This document shows positions 42,797-51,566 of a DNA stretch of 64,000 nt, one piece after another (position 1 is the stretch's first letter; each line of letters opens with the position of its first letter). The stretch lies in the NCBI RefSeq assembly GCF_009760405.1, contig NZ_WRPP01000013.1:1-64000 (forward strand), written 5' to 3'. Source of the DNA: Nocardia terrae. Its GTDB lineage: Bacteria; Actinomycetota; Actinomycetes; Mycobacteriales; Mycobacteriaceae. The notes below the pieces were generated by a model. It saw only the letters and a program-made list of their open reading frames with translations. It made no database searches and was not told where the DNA came from. Made by a program: the position numbers and the translations under genes.

Positions 42797-42846
42797 TCGA
42801 TGCTCGATTCAGACACACGGAACGAGTTCGACCGAGAGGCAATGAC

Positions 42847-43836
42847 ATGCGAGTGATGCAGGCGAAGGAATTCGGCGGACCCGAGGTGCTGGCGGTGACC
42901 GAGGCTCCCGACCCGGTCGCGGGTCCGGGCGAGGTGGTGGTGCGGGTCGCGGCCGCGGACGTGATGTTCCTCGACACCACCATCCGCAGCGGCTGGGCCG
43001 TCAACTTCTTCCCGGTCGAGCCGCCGTTCGTGCCGGGCGGTGCGGTCGCGGGCACGGTCGAGGCGGTCGGGCCGGGCGTGGACGCGGAGTGGATCGGCAA
43101 GCGGGTGGCCACCCCCACGGCCGCCAGCGGGATCGGTGGCGGACTGCCGATCGGCGGATACGCCGAGCGGGCGCTGGCCAAGGCCGCCACCCTGGCCGTC
43201 GTCCCGGACGAGCTGAGCTTCGTGCAAGCGGCGGCCCTCGCGCACGACGGACGCACCGCGCTCGCTGTCGCCGATCACGCGGTGATCGTGCCGGGGCAGT
43301 GGGTGCTGATCACGGCCGCCGCCGGTGGTCTGGGCACGCTGCTCATCCAGCTGGCCCGGGCGGCCGGTGCCCGGGTCATCGCCGCCGCGCGCGGCGAGGC
43401 GAAACTCGCACTGGCGCAACGGCTCGGCGCGCACGAGGTGGTCGATTACTCCCAGCCCGATTGGGCCGAGCAGGTGCGGGATCGGACCGGCGGCGTCCAG
43501 GTGGTCCTCGACGGCGCGGGCGGCGAGATCGGCCGGGCGGCGCTCACCGCGATCGAGCCGGGCGGTCAGCTCATCGCCTACGGCAACTCCGCGGGCGGTT
43601 TCGCCGCTGTCGACGCGGAAACCGCTGCGGCCCAGGGCATCACCCTGGTCTCCCTGTTCGAGATCGCCACCCCGGACACCGACTGGTCCGCTCTGCACGA
43701 CCGGGCCCAGGCCGCGGCCGCGGCCGGCGACCTCGAGGTCGTCATCGGCCAGACGTTCCCCCTGGAGGAGGCCGCCGCCGCGCATGCCGCGATCGGTTCC
43801 CGCGCGGCCGTCGGCCGCACCATCCTCACCGTCTGA
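42847..43836 (+). CDS. Zinc-independent alcohol dehydrogenase / quinone oxidoreductase family
   Basis: A 329-residue MDR-superfamily NADPH oxidoreductase. GroES-like N-terminal half (EVVVRVAAADVMFLDTTIRS, PFVPGGAVAGTVEAVG), then the Rossmann loop LITAAAGGLGTLLIQLARAAG and VVDYSQPDWAEQV. Zinc-binding Cys residues are absent, so quinone/enone reduction is likely. Its start follows a MerR-like dyad, consistent with stress induction. Confidence 0.87.
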   Translation: MRVMQAKEFGGPEVLAVTEAPDPVAGPGEVVVRVAAADVMFLDTTIRSGWAVNFFPVEPPFVPGGAVAGTVEAVGPGVDAEWIGKRVATPTAASGIGGGLPIGGYAERALAKAATLAVVPDELSFVQAAALAHDGRTALAVADHAVIVPGQWVLITAAAGGLGTLLIQLARAAGARVIAAARGEAKLALAQRLGAHEVVDYSQPDWAEQVRDRTGGVQVVLDGAGGEIGRAALTAIEPGGQLIAYGNSAGGFAAVDAETAAAQGITLVSLFEIATPDTDWSALHDRAQAAAAAGDLEVVIGQTFPLEEAAAAHAAIGSRAAVGRTILTV

Positions 43837-43855
43837 TTCGGCGTGTCGTGAACAA

Positions 43856-43890
43856 CCGCCCAGTCCATCGGCGCAAGGTGGACTGGGCGG
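43856..43890 (+). terminator. Terminator after the quinone oxidoreductase
   Basis: Perfect 12-bp stem CCGCCCAGTCCA / TGGACTGGGCGG, 11-base loop, 20 bases past the stop. Confidence 0.7.
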
Positions 43891-43911
43891 AACGCGAACG
43901 CGGAGGTGGCA

Positions 43912-44643
43912 ATGGGTTGTCGGACCGGAGTTCTCGCGGCATTGATCGCCGGGGCGTGCCTGGCTGGGTCCGGAACAGCGGGCGCCGCCCAGCCCGTACC
44001 CACCGACATCCAGCCGCTGGACGTGCCCGACCGGACCTCGATCTCGGTGCGCACCCTGGTCCCCGGCGTCGGCTGGGGCACCGCCAACGAGACCGAAGAG
44101 CGTGCGGCCCTGTCGATTTCGAAGCTCTACATCGCCGATTACGCGCTGCGTCACGGCGACGGCTCCGCGGGCGACCGGGACCTGTGTGAACGCATGATCC
44201 GCAAGTCCGACGACGCCGCGGCGGACCGGCTCTCCGCCAAATACCCCAAGGCCATCGACGCTGTGGCCGCCGAATACGGCCTGACCGCCACCCATGGCGG
44301 CGGCGACTGGGAGCTGTCGAGCACGAGCACCGCCGACGTCGCCGACTTCCTGGCGGCCAAGGTTCGCGCCGATCCCGACAGCCCGATCCTGGCCTGGATG
44401 GAAGAACCCGCCGAGAGGGCCGCCGACGGCACCCGCCAGGACTGGGGGACCGCCCGCCTGCCGCAGGTTCTCGGCAGTAAATGGGGGTGGTCCGACCTGG
44501 GCGACCCGGAAGTCGCCTCGGCCTCCTTCGGTCCGGGTTTCACGGTCTCCGCGCACACCTACGGCACGGCCGAGCAGCAGACCCAGGACGTGCTGGATGT
44601 GCTGTGGGGTCTGATCGGAGAGCTGACGCCACCCCGGCACTGA
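43912..44643 (+). CDS. Secreted serine hydrolase-like (penicillin-binding fold) protein
   Basis: A 243-residue secreted protein: signal peptide (LAALIAGACLAG...AGAA cleavage near residue 26), then a beta-lactamase/transpeptidase-like domain. The SxxK-like tetrad is S68-I-S-K71 (ALSISKLYIADYAL) and an SDN-like triad is S-D-D in KSDDAAADRL. The KTG-like triad is replaced by KWG. ATG 43912 is preferred to the GTG at 43906 because GGAGG lies six bases upstream. Enzyme activity is uncertain: this could be an inactive or altered member. Confidence 0.65.
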   Translation: MGCRTGVLAALIAGACLAGSGTAGAAQPVPTDIQPLDVPDRTSISVRTLVPGVGWGTANETEERAALSISKLYIADYALRHGDGSAGDRDLCERMIRKSDDAAADRLSAKYPKAIDAVAAEYGLTATHGGGDWELSSTSTADVADFLAAKVRADPDSPILAWMEEPAERAADGTRQDWGTARLPQVLGSKWGWSDLGDPEVASASFGPGFTVSAHTYGTAEQQTQDVLDVLWGLIGELTPPRH

Positions 44644-44685
44644 GGTGACCTGCGCCACCGAAAGAATCACTTGCGTTCGGAATGG

Positions 44686-44716
44686 TTGTGAAAGCACAAT
44701 CATTGTGTGCTTACAA
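44686..44716. promoter_or_regulatory. MarR-type operator over the MFS start codon
   Basis: Imperfect 31-base dyad: TTGTGAAAGCACAAT and ATTGTGTGCTTACAA around a C at 44701. It covers the GTG start of the MFS gene, a typical setting for self-repression by the MarR protein made from the same operon. Confidence 0.55.
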
Positions 44717-46083
44717 CTGTCGAGGGGCTGAGTGCGCGCCGGAAGACGATCATCCTGGTCACCTGCTGCCTCAGCCTGCTGATCTCGTCCATGGACGCGA
44801 CCATCGTGAACGTCGCGATCCCCACTATCCGCGCCGATCTGGGCGCGCCGCTGTCGAAGCTGCAGTGGATCGTCGACGTCTACACCCTCACCCTCGCCAG
44901 CCTGCTCATGCTCTCGGGCGCGGCCGCCGACCGCTTCGGCCGCAAGCGCGTCTTCCGCATCGGCCTGCTCACCTTCGCGGCCGGATCGCTGCTGTGCAGC
45001 CTCGCGCCCACCATCGAGGTGCTGATCGGCGCGCGGTTCCTGCAGGCCATCGGCGGTTCCATGCTGAATCCCGTTGCCATGTCGATCATTACGACCGTCT
45101 TCACCGGCAAGGTGGAGCGGGCCCGCGCGGTCGGCGTGTGGGGCGCGGTCGTGGGCATCTCGACGGCGATGGGCCCCCTGGTCGGTGGCCTGCTCATCGA
45201 CAGCCTGGGCTGGCAGTCGGTGTTCTGGATCAATCTGCCGATCGTTGCGGTCGCACTGGTGCTCACCACCGTCTATGTGCCGGAATCGAAGTCGGCCAAT
45301 CCGCGCAGCATGGACCCGATCGGGCAACTGCTCGCCATCGCGGTGATGTTCACGCTGGTGTTCGGCCTGATCGAGCGGCAGCCCGCCGTCTTCGCGGTCT
45401 CGGCGCTGGCCCTGGCCGGATTCGTCTGGCACGAGTCGCGGCACCCGTCGCCGTTCATCGATCTGCGCTTCTTTCGCAGCTTCCCGTTCTCCTCGGCCAC
45501 CGTCATCGCGGTCTGCTCGTTCGCGGCGCTGGGCGCGTTCCTGTTCGACATGTCGCTGTATCTGCAAGGCACCCGCCACTTCTCGGCCGTGCACACCGGA
45601 CTGCTCTACCTGCCGATGGCGCTGGGCATGCTGGTCTTCTCCCCGCTGTCGGGCCGCCTGGTCGGACGCCACGGCACCAAGCCGTCGCTGCTGATGGCGG
45701 GCAGCCTGATGGCCGTGGCCGCCATCGGTCTCACCCTGCTGCGCGCCGACACCCCGATCTGGCAGCTGGTCATCACCTTCGCCCTGTTCGGCATCGGTTT
45801 CGGTATGGTCAACGCGCCCATCACCACCACCGCGGTCAGCGGCATGCCGCTCGATCGCGCGGGCGCGGCGTCGGCGGTGGCCTCCACCAGCCGTCAGGTC
45901 GGCGTGAGTCTCGGTGTGGCACTGTGTGGTGCGCTCACCGGTGCCGGATTGTGGTGGACCATCACGGGTTTCGCCATGGCCGTGACCGCGCTGGGCGTGG
46001 CCGCCAATACCGACTGGGCGTACCGTTCGCGAGATCGCATCGCCCCCCTGCTGGAACAGAAGGTCCCCGCTCATGCCGGATGA
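44707..46083 (+). CDS. MFS drug exporter (DHA2/EmrB-QacA type)
   Basis: A 458-residue 14-helix-type major facilitator. Motifs: LDATIVNVAIP-like SMDATIVNVAIPTIRADL (motif D1), SGAAADRFGRKRVFRIG (motif A) and MGPLVGGLLIDSLGW (motif C). It exports lipophilic drugs or metabolites with protons. Start GTG 44707, inside a MarR-type dyad. Its 3' end overlaps the MarR gene by 11 bases. Confidence 0.88.
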   Translation: MLTTVEGLSARRKTIILVTCCLSLLISSMDATIVNVAIPTIRADLGAPLSKLQWIVDVYTLTLASLLMLSGAAADRFGRKRVFRIGLLTFAAGSLLCSLAPTIEVLIGARFLQAIGGSMLNPVAMSIITTVFTGKVERARAVGVWGAVVGISTAMGPLVGGLLIDSLGWQSVFWINLPIVAVALVLTTVYVPESKSANPRSMDPIGQLLAIAVMFTLVFGLIERQPAVFAVSALALAGFVWHESRHPSPFIDLRFFRSFPFSSATVIAVCSFAALGAFLFDMSLYLQGTRHFSAVHTGLLYLPMALGMLVFSPLSGRLVGRHGTKPSLLMAGSLMAVAAIGLTLLRADTPIWQLVITFALFGIGFGMVNAPITTTAVSGMPLDRAGAASAVASTSRQVGVSLGVALCGALTGAGLWWTITGFAMAVTALGVAANTDWAYRSRDRIAPLLEQKVPAHAG

Positions 46084-46492
46084 CACGCCCACGACCGATG
46101 AGGTCTGGCGGCAGCTCAACCACGTCGTGGTGGACACCCGCGACGCCTGGAAGCGCGCGGTGGCCGAGCGAACCGGCATGCCGTTCAGCCGGTTTCGGGT
46201 GTTGCGGCGGCTGCTTCCGGGCGCGCTGAGCGCTAAACAGCTGGCGGTGGCGGCCGGAATGGACGCCCCGGCCACCACCGTCGTGGTCAACGATCTCGAG
46301 GAGCGCGGCCTGGTGACCCGCGAGATCGACCCGAACAATCGGCGCAGCAAACTCATCTCGCTGACCCGGGCGGGTGAGGAGGTCCTCGCCGAGGCCCTCG
46401 CCACGCCGTATCCCGCACCCGCGGAATTGGCCACGCTCGACCCGTCCGACCTGCGCACACTCCACGCGCTGCTGCGCAAACTCGAACACTGA
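46073..46492 (+). CDS. MarR-family transcriptional regulator
   Basis: A 139-residue MarR regulator: winged helix with LSAKQLAVAAGMDAPATTVV (recognition helix) and VTREIDPNNRRSKLISLT (wing). Overlaps the exporter gene and probably represses the pair through the dyad at 44686-44716. Ligand unknown. Confidence 0.85.
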   Translation: MPDDTPTTDEVWRQLNHVVVDTRDAWKRAVAERTGMPFSRFRVLRRLLPGALSAKQLAVAAGMDAPATTVVVNDLEERGLVTREIDPNNRRSKLISLTRAGEEVLAEALATPYPAPAELATLDPSDLRTLHALLRKLEH

Positions 46493-46529
46493 CTTACTCG
46501 TTCGTGATTGAACCGTTATCGTTTGTCCC

Positions 46530-47321
46530 GTGCGACACCGACACTGGACGTCCCTGGCAGCCCTGACCGCCGCCCTGCTGATCGCGGGCTGCGGGCAGAG
46601 CCTCACCGCCACACCGGTTTCGGCGTCCGAGCCGCACCCCTCCCAGCAGTCCCCGGCCGTTCCGCTGTTCCCGATCGCCGGCCAGACCGTGGTCATCGAT
46701 CCCGGCCACAATGGCGGCGGCGCAGCCCATCCCGACCAGATCAATGCCCAGGTGCCCGACGGGCGCGGCGGCATGAAGCCCTGCAACACCACCGGTACCA
46801 GCGGCAATGACGGGTACACCGAGCACGAGTTCAATTGGGATGTGGGGCAGCGGGTGCGCGATCTGCTCACCGCCCGCGGCTATCACGTGATCATGAGCCG
46901 CGACAGCGACGACGGGGTCGGGCCCTGCGTCGACGATCGCGGCACCCTCGGCAATCGCGTCGGCGCGGCGGCCGTGGTCTCCATCCACGCCGACGGCGCG
47001 CCCGCGGGCGACCACGGCTTCCACGTCGCCTACTCCTCGCCCGCGCTCAACGACGCCCAGTCCGGGCCGTCGGTGCAGCTGGCCACCACCCTGCGCGACA
47101 CCATGGTCGGCGCGGGCTTCACCGACTCCAACTACGTCGGCTCCGACGGCCTGGACCCGCGCGCCGATCTGGCCGGACTCAATTTCTCCGAGCGGCCCAC
47201 CGCACTGGTCGAGTGCGGAAACATGCGAGATCCCGGCGACGCCGCCGTCCTCGAATCTGCCGACGGCCGCGCCCGATTCGCGCAGGCCATCGCCAATGCC
47301 ATCGCGGCCTATCTGAACTAG
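46530..47321 (+). CDS. N-acetylmuramoyl-L-alanine amidase (Rv3717-like), lipoprotein
   Basis: A 263-residue Amidase_3 enzyme that cleaves the amide between MurNAc and the peptide stem. Zinc ligands: His60 (VIDPGHNGG), a Glu at ~98-100 (YTEHEFN) and His153 (SIHADG); catalytic Glu in VECGNMRDPGD. Cys85 and Cys133 may form the disulfide known from Rv3717. A lipobox LLIAGC (Cys21) suggests membrane anchoring. Start GTG 46530. Confidence 0.88.
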   Translation: MRHRHWTSLAALTAALLIAGCGQSLTATPVSASEPHPSQQSPAVPLFPIAGQTVVIDPGHNGGGAAHPDQINAQVPDGRGGMKPCNTTGTSGNDGYTEHEFNWDVGQRVRDLLTARGYHVIMSRDSDDGVGPCVDDRGTLGNRVGAAAVVSIHADGAPAGDHGFHVAYSSPALNDAQSGPSVQLATTLRDTMVGAGFTDSNYVGSDGLDPRADLAGLNFSERPTALVECGNMRDPGDAAVLESADGRARFAQAIANAIAAYLN

Positions 47322-47336
47322 CACAACAGTCTGAAG

Positions 47337-47380
47337 TACTCACGGCGCGGGGTGTGTGTGCGCCCGGTTTGCCGTGAGTA
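47337..47380 (+). promoter_or_regulatory. Hairpin before the APC-type transporter
   Basis: A 10-bp stem TACTCACGGC / GCCGTGAGTA encloses a 24-base G/T-rich loop. It lies between the amidase stop and the transporter. Either a terminator of the amidase gene without a T-run or a leader element of the transporter. It does not match a known riboswitch I can name. Confidence 0.35.
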
Positions 47381-47446
47381 GATTCGTCACGTCATTTACG
47401 GAATATTTTCGGGAAACCGGACAGACAGAGTTCCGGGGAGGACTCC

Positions 47447-49402
47447 TTGACCACCACCGACGTACGGCCGCGCTCGCGCTTCGCGAACTGGCTACTCGAG
47501 GACTCGGGTGACCAGTACGCGCAGATCACCGGCCCGATGGCCAAGAAGCCACCCAAGGAGCATCAGCACTCCTGGTGGAAGGTCATGTGCCTCACCGGTG
47601 TCGACTACTTCTCGACACTCGGCTACCAGCCCGGCATCGCGGCCCTGGCCGCGGGCGTGCTGTCGCCGCTGGCGACGCTCGTGCTGGTCGCGCTGACCCT
47701 GCTGGGTGCGCTGCCGGTCTACCGGCGGGTTGCCAGGGAGAGTCACGACGGTGGCGGCTCGATCGCCATGTTCGCGAAGTTCCTGCCGAACTGGTGGGGC
47801 AAGTTCGCCATTCTGGTGTTGCTGGGCTTCGCCGCCACCGACTTCACCATCACCATGACGCTCTCGGCGGCCGACGGTGCGGCCCACATCGTCGAGAACC
47901 CGCTCATGCCGTCCTTCCTGCACGACCAGAACATGACCATCACGCTGGTGCTGCTGGCTCTGCTGGCGGCGGTGTTCCTCCGGGGTTTCAGTGAGGCCAT
48001 CGGCATAGCGGTCGGGCTGGTCGGCGCCTACCTCGCGCTGAACCTGGTGGTCGCGGTCGTCGGCATCGTGAAGGTGCTGCAGGCGCCGCACCTGGTCACC
48101 GACTGGACGCATCTGCTGACGGCCAAGCACGGCAATGTCTTCGCCATGATCGGCGTCGCGCTGCTGGTGTTCCCGAAGCTGGCCCTGGGCATTTCCGGCT
48201 TCGAGACCGGCGTCGCGGTCATGCCGCAGATCAAGGGCAATCCGGCCGACTCCAAGGAATACCCGCGCACCCGCATCATCGGCACCCGCAAGCTGCTGAC
48301 CTCCGCGGCGCTCATCATGAGCGGGTTCCTCATCGTCACCAGCTTCATCACCACCGTCCTCATTCCCGAAAAGGAGTTCGAGGACGGTGGACAGGCCAAC
48401 GGCCGCGCGCTGGCCTTTCTGGCGCACGAATATCTGGGCAATGCCTTCGGGACCGTCTACGACATCAGCACCATCGCGATCCTCTGGTTCGCGGGCGCGT
48501 CGGCCATGGCGGGTCTGCTCAATTTGGTGCCGCGCTACCTGCCGCGCTTCGGCATGGCACCCGAATGGGCGCGCCAGATTCGGCCGCTGGTGCTGGTTTT
48601 CGGGTTGGTCTCATTCGCCATCACCTGGTATTTCAACGCGAATGTGGACGCGCAAGGCGCGGCCTATGCCACCGGTGTGCTGGTGCTGATCACGTCCGCG
48701 GCCGTGGCCGTGGGCATTTCGGCCTGGAGTAAGAAGCAGTACTCGCGCGTGCTCGGATTCGGCGTGGTATCGCTGATCTTCACCTACACCACCATCGACA
48801 ACATCATCGAAAAGCCCGCCGGTCTGCACCTGTCGATCCTGTTCATCATGGCGATCATGGTGGTGTCCTTCGCCTCCCGCATCCGCCGGGCCTTCGAGTT
48901 GCGGGCCGTCGACGTGGTGTTCGACGAGAAGGCGTGCCAGATGATCGATCAGCTCGCCGAGCGCGGTGAGATTCGCATCGTCACCCACGACATCACCGAT
49001 GGGCGCTCGCCGGAGGAGTACGCGGAGAAGGAAGCCGATCAGCGGCGCGAGAGCCACATCCCGGCGGACGAGCCCATCCTCTTCCTCGAGGTCATCGTGA
49101 AGGATCCCTCGGAGTTCAGCACCACGCTGAACGTGACCGAGGTGGATGTGGAGGACTACCACATCCTCACCGTCGAGGCCGCGGCCGTGCCCAACTGCAT
49201 CGCCTCCATTCTGATCGCCATCCGCGACCGCACCGGCGAGTGCCCGCACGTGTACTTCGAATGGACCGAAGGCAACCCGCTGGTCAACCTGATGCGGTTC
49301 ATGTTCTTCGGCGAGGGCGAGGTCGCGCCGGTGACCCGCGAGATCCTGCGCCGGGCCATCCCGCGGCGGTCGCAGCGGCCGCACGTGCACGTCGACAGCT
49401 AG
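47447..49402 (+). CDS. APC-superfamily transporter with cytoplasmic C-terminal domain
   Basis: A 651-residue transporter with about 12 helices in residues ~45-470 (VMCLTGVDYFSTLGYQPGIA, LGFAATDFTITMTLSAADGA, ALGISGFETGVAVMPQIKG) and a ~170-residue soluble tail (VDVVFDEKACQMIDQLAERG, ending HVYFEWTEGNPLVNLMRF). It resembles the actinobacterial branch of APC permeases whose substrate (amino acid or K+) is unsettled. GGAGG precedes TTGACCACC; the start used is 47447 (TTG); upstream leader with a hairpin. Confidence 0.82.
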   Translation: MTTTDVRPRSRFANWLLEDSGDQYAQITGPMAKKPPKEHQHSWWKVMCLTGVDYFSTLGYQPGIAALAAGVLSPLATLVLVALTLLGALPVYRRVARESHDGGGSIAMFAKFLPNWWGKFAILVLLGFAATDFTITMTLSAADGAAHIVENPLMPSFLHDQNMTITLVLLALLAAVFLRGFSEAIGIAVGLVGAYLALNLVVAVVGIVKVLQAPHLVTDWTHLLTAKHGNVFAMIGVALLVFPKLALGISGFETGVAVMPQIKGNPADSKEYPRTRIIGTRKLLTSAALIMSGFLIVTSFITTVLIPEKEFEDGGQANGRALAFLAHEYLGNAFGTVYDISTIAILWFAGASAMAGLLNLVPRYLPRFGMAPEWARQIRPLVLVFGLVSFAITWYFNANVDAQGAAYATGVLVLITSAAVAVGISAWSKKQYSRVLGFGVVSLIFTYTTIDNIIEKPAGLHLSILFIMAIMVVSFASRIRRAFELRAVDVVFDEKACQMIDQLAERGEIRIVTHDITDGRSPEEYAEKEADQRRESHIPADEPILFLEVIVKDPSEFSTTLNVTEVDVEDYHILTVEAAAVPNCIASILIAIRDRTGECPHVYFEWTEGNPLVNLMRFMFFGEGEVAPVTREILRRAIPRRSQRPHVHVDS

Positions 49403-49416
49403 ACCCCCGGAACGCT

Positions 49417-49453
49417 AGGACCGGCGGCACCCCCCTCCCGCGCCGCCGGTCCT
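49417..49453 (+). terminator. Terminator after the APC-type transporter
   Basis: 12-bp GC-rich stem AGGACCGGCGGC / GCCGCCGGTCCT, 13-base loop, 15 bases past the stop. Confidence 0.7.
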
Positions 49454-49518
49454 CGCCCGCGCTCCGGATGGCGAAGCGAGGTCTGGGCCGCATCAATTGC
49501 CCGCTGCGGCCTTCGGGT

Positions 49519-49692
49519 CGGTCGATCGAGCCGACATTTCACGGCACATCGGATGGCTGCGCCGTTCGGGCCGGTCGACCGGACCTGGGTTTCACGCCGC
49601 ATCCGATGGACGGGTGCGGCGCTCGGATCACGCGACCGGACCTGGGTTTCGCGCGGCATCCGATGGGCTGTGCTGCGCCGATCACGCGACCG
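49519..49692. repeat. Degenerate tandem repeat, three ~55-base units
   Basis: Units starting CGACCGGACCTGGGTTTC at 49576 and CGACCGGACCTGGGTTTC at 49633 share most bases (CGCATCCGATGG, then GATCACG); a more diverged unit precedes (CGAGCCGACATTTCACGG at ~49525) and another CGACCGGG begins at 49687. Unit lengths are 57 and 54. Lies between the transporter and the hemerythrin gene, overlapping the latter's last codons. Origin unknown. Confidence 0.6.
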
Positions 49693-50344
49693 GGCCGAGG
49701 ATGCGGCGTCGGTAGCGGGCGTAGCTGCGGGTCGCGGTCAGGCGCAACAGGAGTCGTGGCGCGGCGGGGACCGCGGTGAGCATCAGCGCGGTGACGTCGG
49801 GTGGGGCGTCGGCGGTGAGCATCCCGAAGACCATGGGGGCCAGGCGTTTCGGAAGCGCGGCCGCGCCGCTCGCGCCGAGCTCGTGCCATTCGGCGGGAGT
49901 CAGGTGGCGGGCCGCGAGTGGCAGGAGTTCGCGTTCTTCGGTCTCGAGGTGCTCGGCCAGCGCGCGGTGCAGATCACGCAGGTGCGCGGCGAGCGGTCGC
50001 GCCGCCTCGGCCGTGGGCTGCCGCTCCCAGCGGGCCAGGGCCGCTTCCGCGTTCTCGATTCCGGCGTGGATTTCGCGGTGCTGCCGCTCCGCTGTTCCCA
50101 GCGATTCGGTGAGCTGCGCGCCGCAACGCTCGACGAGCTTGGGCAACAGCAGCCGATCTTCGCCCGAGTGATGGTGTTCGAGAATGTCGAGCAGCAGTCG
50201 CGCGTGTCCCGCGACCGCCGGCACCCGTTCGGTGCTCGCCGTGGTCACCAGATCCGGCAGCCCGCCGAATTCGCGCAGCAGTCCGGCGTGCACGGCCTTC
50301 ATGTCCCGGGTGTCGACGTGCTCTGTCCGCCCCATGGTGCTCAT
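49682..50344 (-). CDS. Hemerythrin-like HHE protein
   Basis: A 220-residue hemerythrin-domain protein. Putative di-iron ligands: His in AVHAGLLREF, HHHSGED (DILEHHHSGEDRLLLPKL), His/Glu in RQHREIHAGI, and EHLETEERELLP. These bind O2, NO or iron and often sense redox stress. Start ATG 50344 (alternative 50335). Divergent from a LuxR regulator 49 bases away. Confidence 0.82.
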   Translation of the reverse strand: MSTMGRTEHVDTRDMKAVHAGLLREFGGLPDLVTTASTERVPAVAGHARLLLDILEHHHSGEDRLLLPKLVERCGAQLTESLGTAERQHREIHAGIENAEAALARWERQPTAEAARPLAAHLRDLHRALAEHLETEERELLPLAARHLTPAEWHELGASGAAALPKRLAPMVFGMLTADAPPDVTALMLTAVPAAPRLLLRLTATRSYARYRRRILGPVA

Positions 50345-50393
50345 GCACTCACCGTCGCGTACCCGCCCGCGCCGGGGCCATCCCAGAAATCTG

Positions 50394-51488
50394 GTGACTT
50401 CGCCTGTTCCGGTGCAGGATTGGCTGGTGGTTGGGGTTCGACGTCGGGATCTGCGCGCCCGCATGGAGTTGCTGGCGGCCGCTGGGCTCGAGACGCACGA
50501 CTTTCTGTTCGAGGCGGCGGAGCTGCTGGATCGCGCGATGGGCGTCGAATTCCTGTGTGCCGCGAGCACCGATCCGGCGACGGGTCTGGTCACCGCCAGT
50601 GTCGGCACGCGCCCGATCGAGCTGTGCGACAGCGAGTTCACTCGCTACGAGAACGCCGACCCGGCCGATCTCAACCGCCTCGCCGAGCTGGCGGTGCGAC
50701 CGAACCCGGTCGGCGTGCTGGCGCTCGAGTCGGCCGGTGATCCCGCCCGCAGCCTGCGGTACCGCGAATTCCTGCGGCCGCGTTTCGATTTCGAGCACGA
50801 GCTGCGGTGCGTCTGCCGGGTGTCGGAGGTCGGCTGGGGCGCCTTCGGCATGTACCGCGCGGGCGGGGCCACCGGATTCGGTGAGGACGACGCCACCGAG
50901 ATCGCCGCGCTGGGACCGGTGATCGCGAGCGGGATCCGCCGGGGGCTGCTGACCGGGCCGGTGTCCACGGCCCCGGAATTGACGGGTCCGGCGGTGCTCG
51001 TCGTCGACGCGGACGACACGGTGTCGGCCATGACCCCGGACGCGTCGGCGGTGCTGGCCCGGCTGCGTCCGCCGTCGTCGGGCGTCGTCTTCGGTCCGAT
51101 CGCGGACGCGGTGGCCGCGGTGCGGTTTCCGGGTCGCCGGGCGGCGGCGCGGGTGCGCGCGGTCACCGGCGAGTGGTGGGTGGTGCGAGCCGCCCCGCTG
51201 ACCGGCGCGCCGCCGGGCGCGGTGGCGGTGACGTTCGAGCGGCCCGGAGTGGTGGATCTGCTGTCGCTGGTGGTGGCGGCCTGCGGGCTTACCGCGCGGG
51301 AGCGGGCGGTGGTCGATCTGGTGCTGCGTGGGCGCAGTACCGCCGAGATCGCGCGGGCGCTGCACCTGTCGGCGTATACCGTGCAAGATCATCTGAAGGC
51401 GATCTTCGCCAAGACCGGTGTGCGCAGCCGCCGGGAGCTGGTGGCGCGGCTGCGGCCGCCGGAGCCGCTCGGCGTCGATACGAATTAG
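50394..51488 (+). CDS. LuxR-family regulator
   Basis: A 364-residue regulator with a long, unfamiliar GAF-like N-terminal half and a C-terminal LuxR HTH (CGLTARERAVVDLVLRGRST, then LHLSAYTVQDHLKAIFAKTG). Start GTG 50394, 49 bases from the divergent hemerythrin start, which suggests joint control. No phospho-acceptor receiver domain seen. Confidence 0.82.
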   Translation: MTSPVPVQDWLVVGVRRRDLRARMELLAAAGLETHDFLFEAAELLDRAMGVEFLCAASTDPATGLVTASVGTRPIELCDSEFTRYENADPADLNRLAELAVRPNPVGVLALESAGDPARSLRYREFLRPRFDFEHELRCVCRVSEVGWGAFGMYRAGGATGFGEDDATEIAALGPVIASGIRRGLLTGPVSTAPELTGPAVLVVDADDTVSAMTPDASAVLARLRPPSSGVVFGPIADAVAAVRFPGRRAAARVRAVTGEWWVVRAAPLTGAPPGAVAVTFERPGVVDLLSLVVAACGLTARERAVVDLVLRGRSTAEIARALHLSAYTVQDHLKAIFAKTGVRSRRELVARLRPPEPLGVDTN

Positions 51489-51566
51489 CTGTAACTCGTG
51501 GTTTCATACATAGGTAGAATATTGCTACGCTCACGCAGCAAACGCGATATGAGACCAGGAGTACCG

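Noticed and set aside
42733..46479. 1248-codon minus-strand frame
   Set aside because: Spans several clear plus-strand genes (quinone oxidoreductase, hydrolase, MFS, MarR). Low-complexity translation; an artefact of GC bias.
47322..47446. c-di-AMP (ydaO) riboswitch before the APC-type transporter
   Set aside because: The transporter family invited the idea, but the conserved core of that riboswitch is not visible; only a simple hairpin is present.
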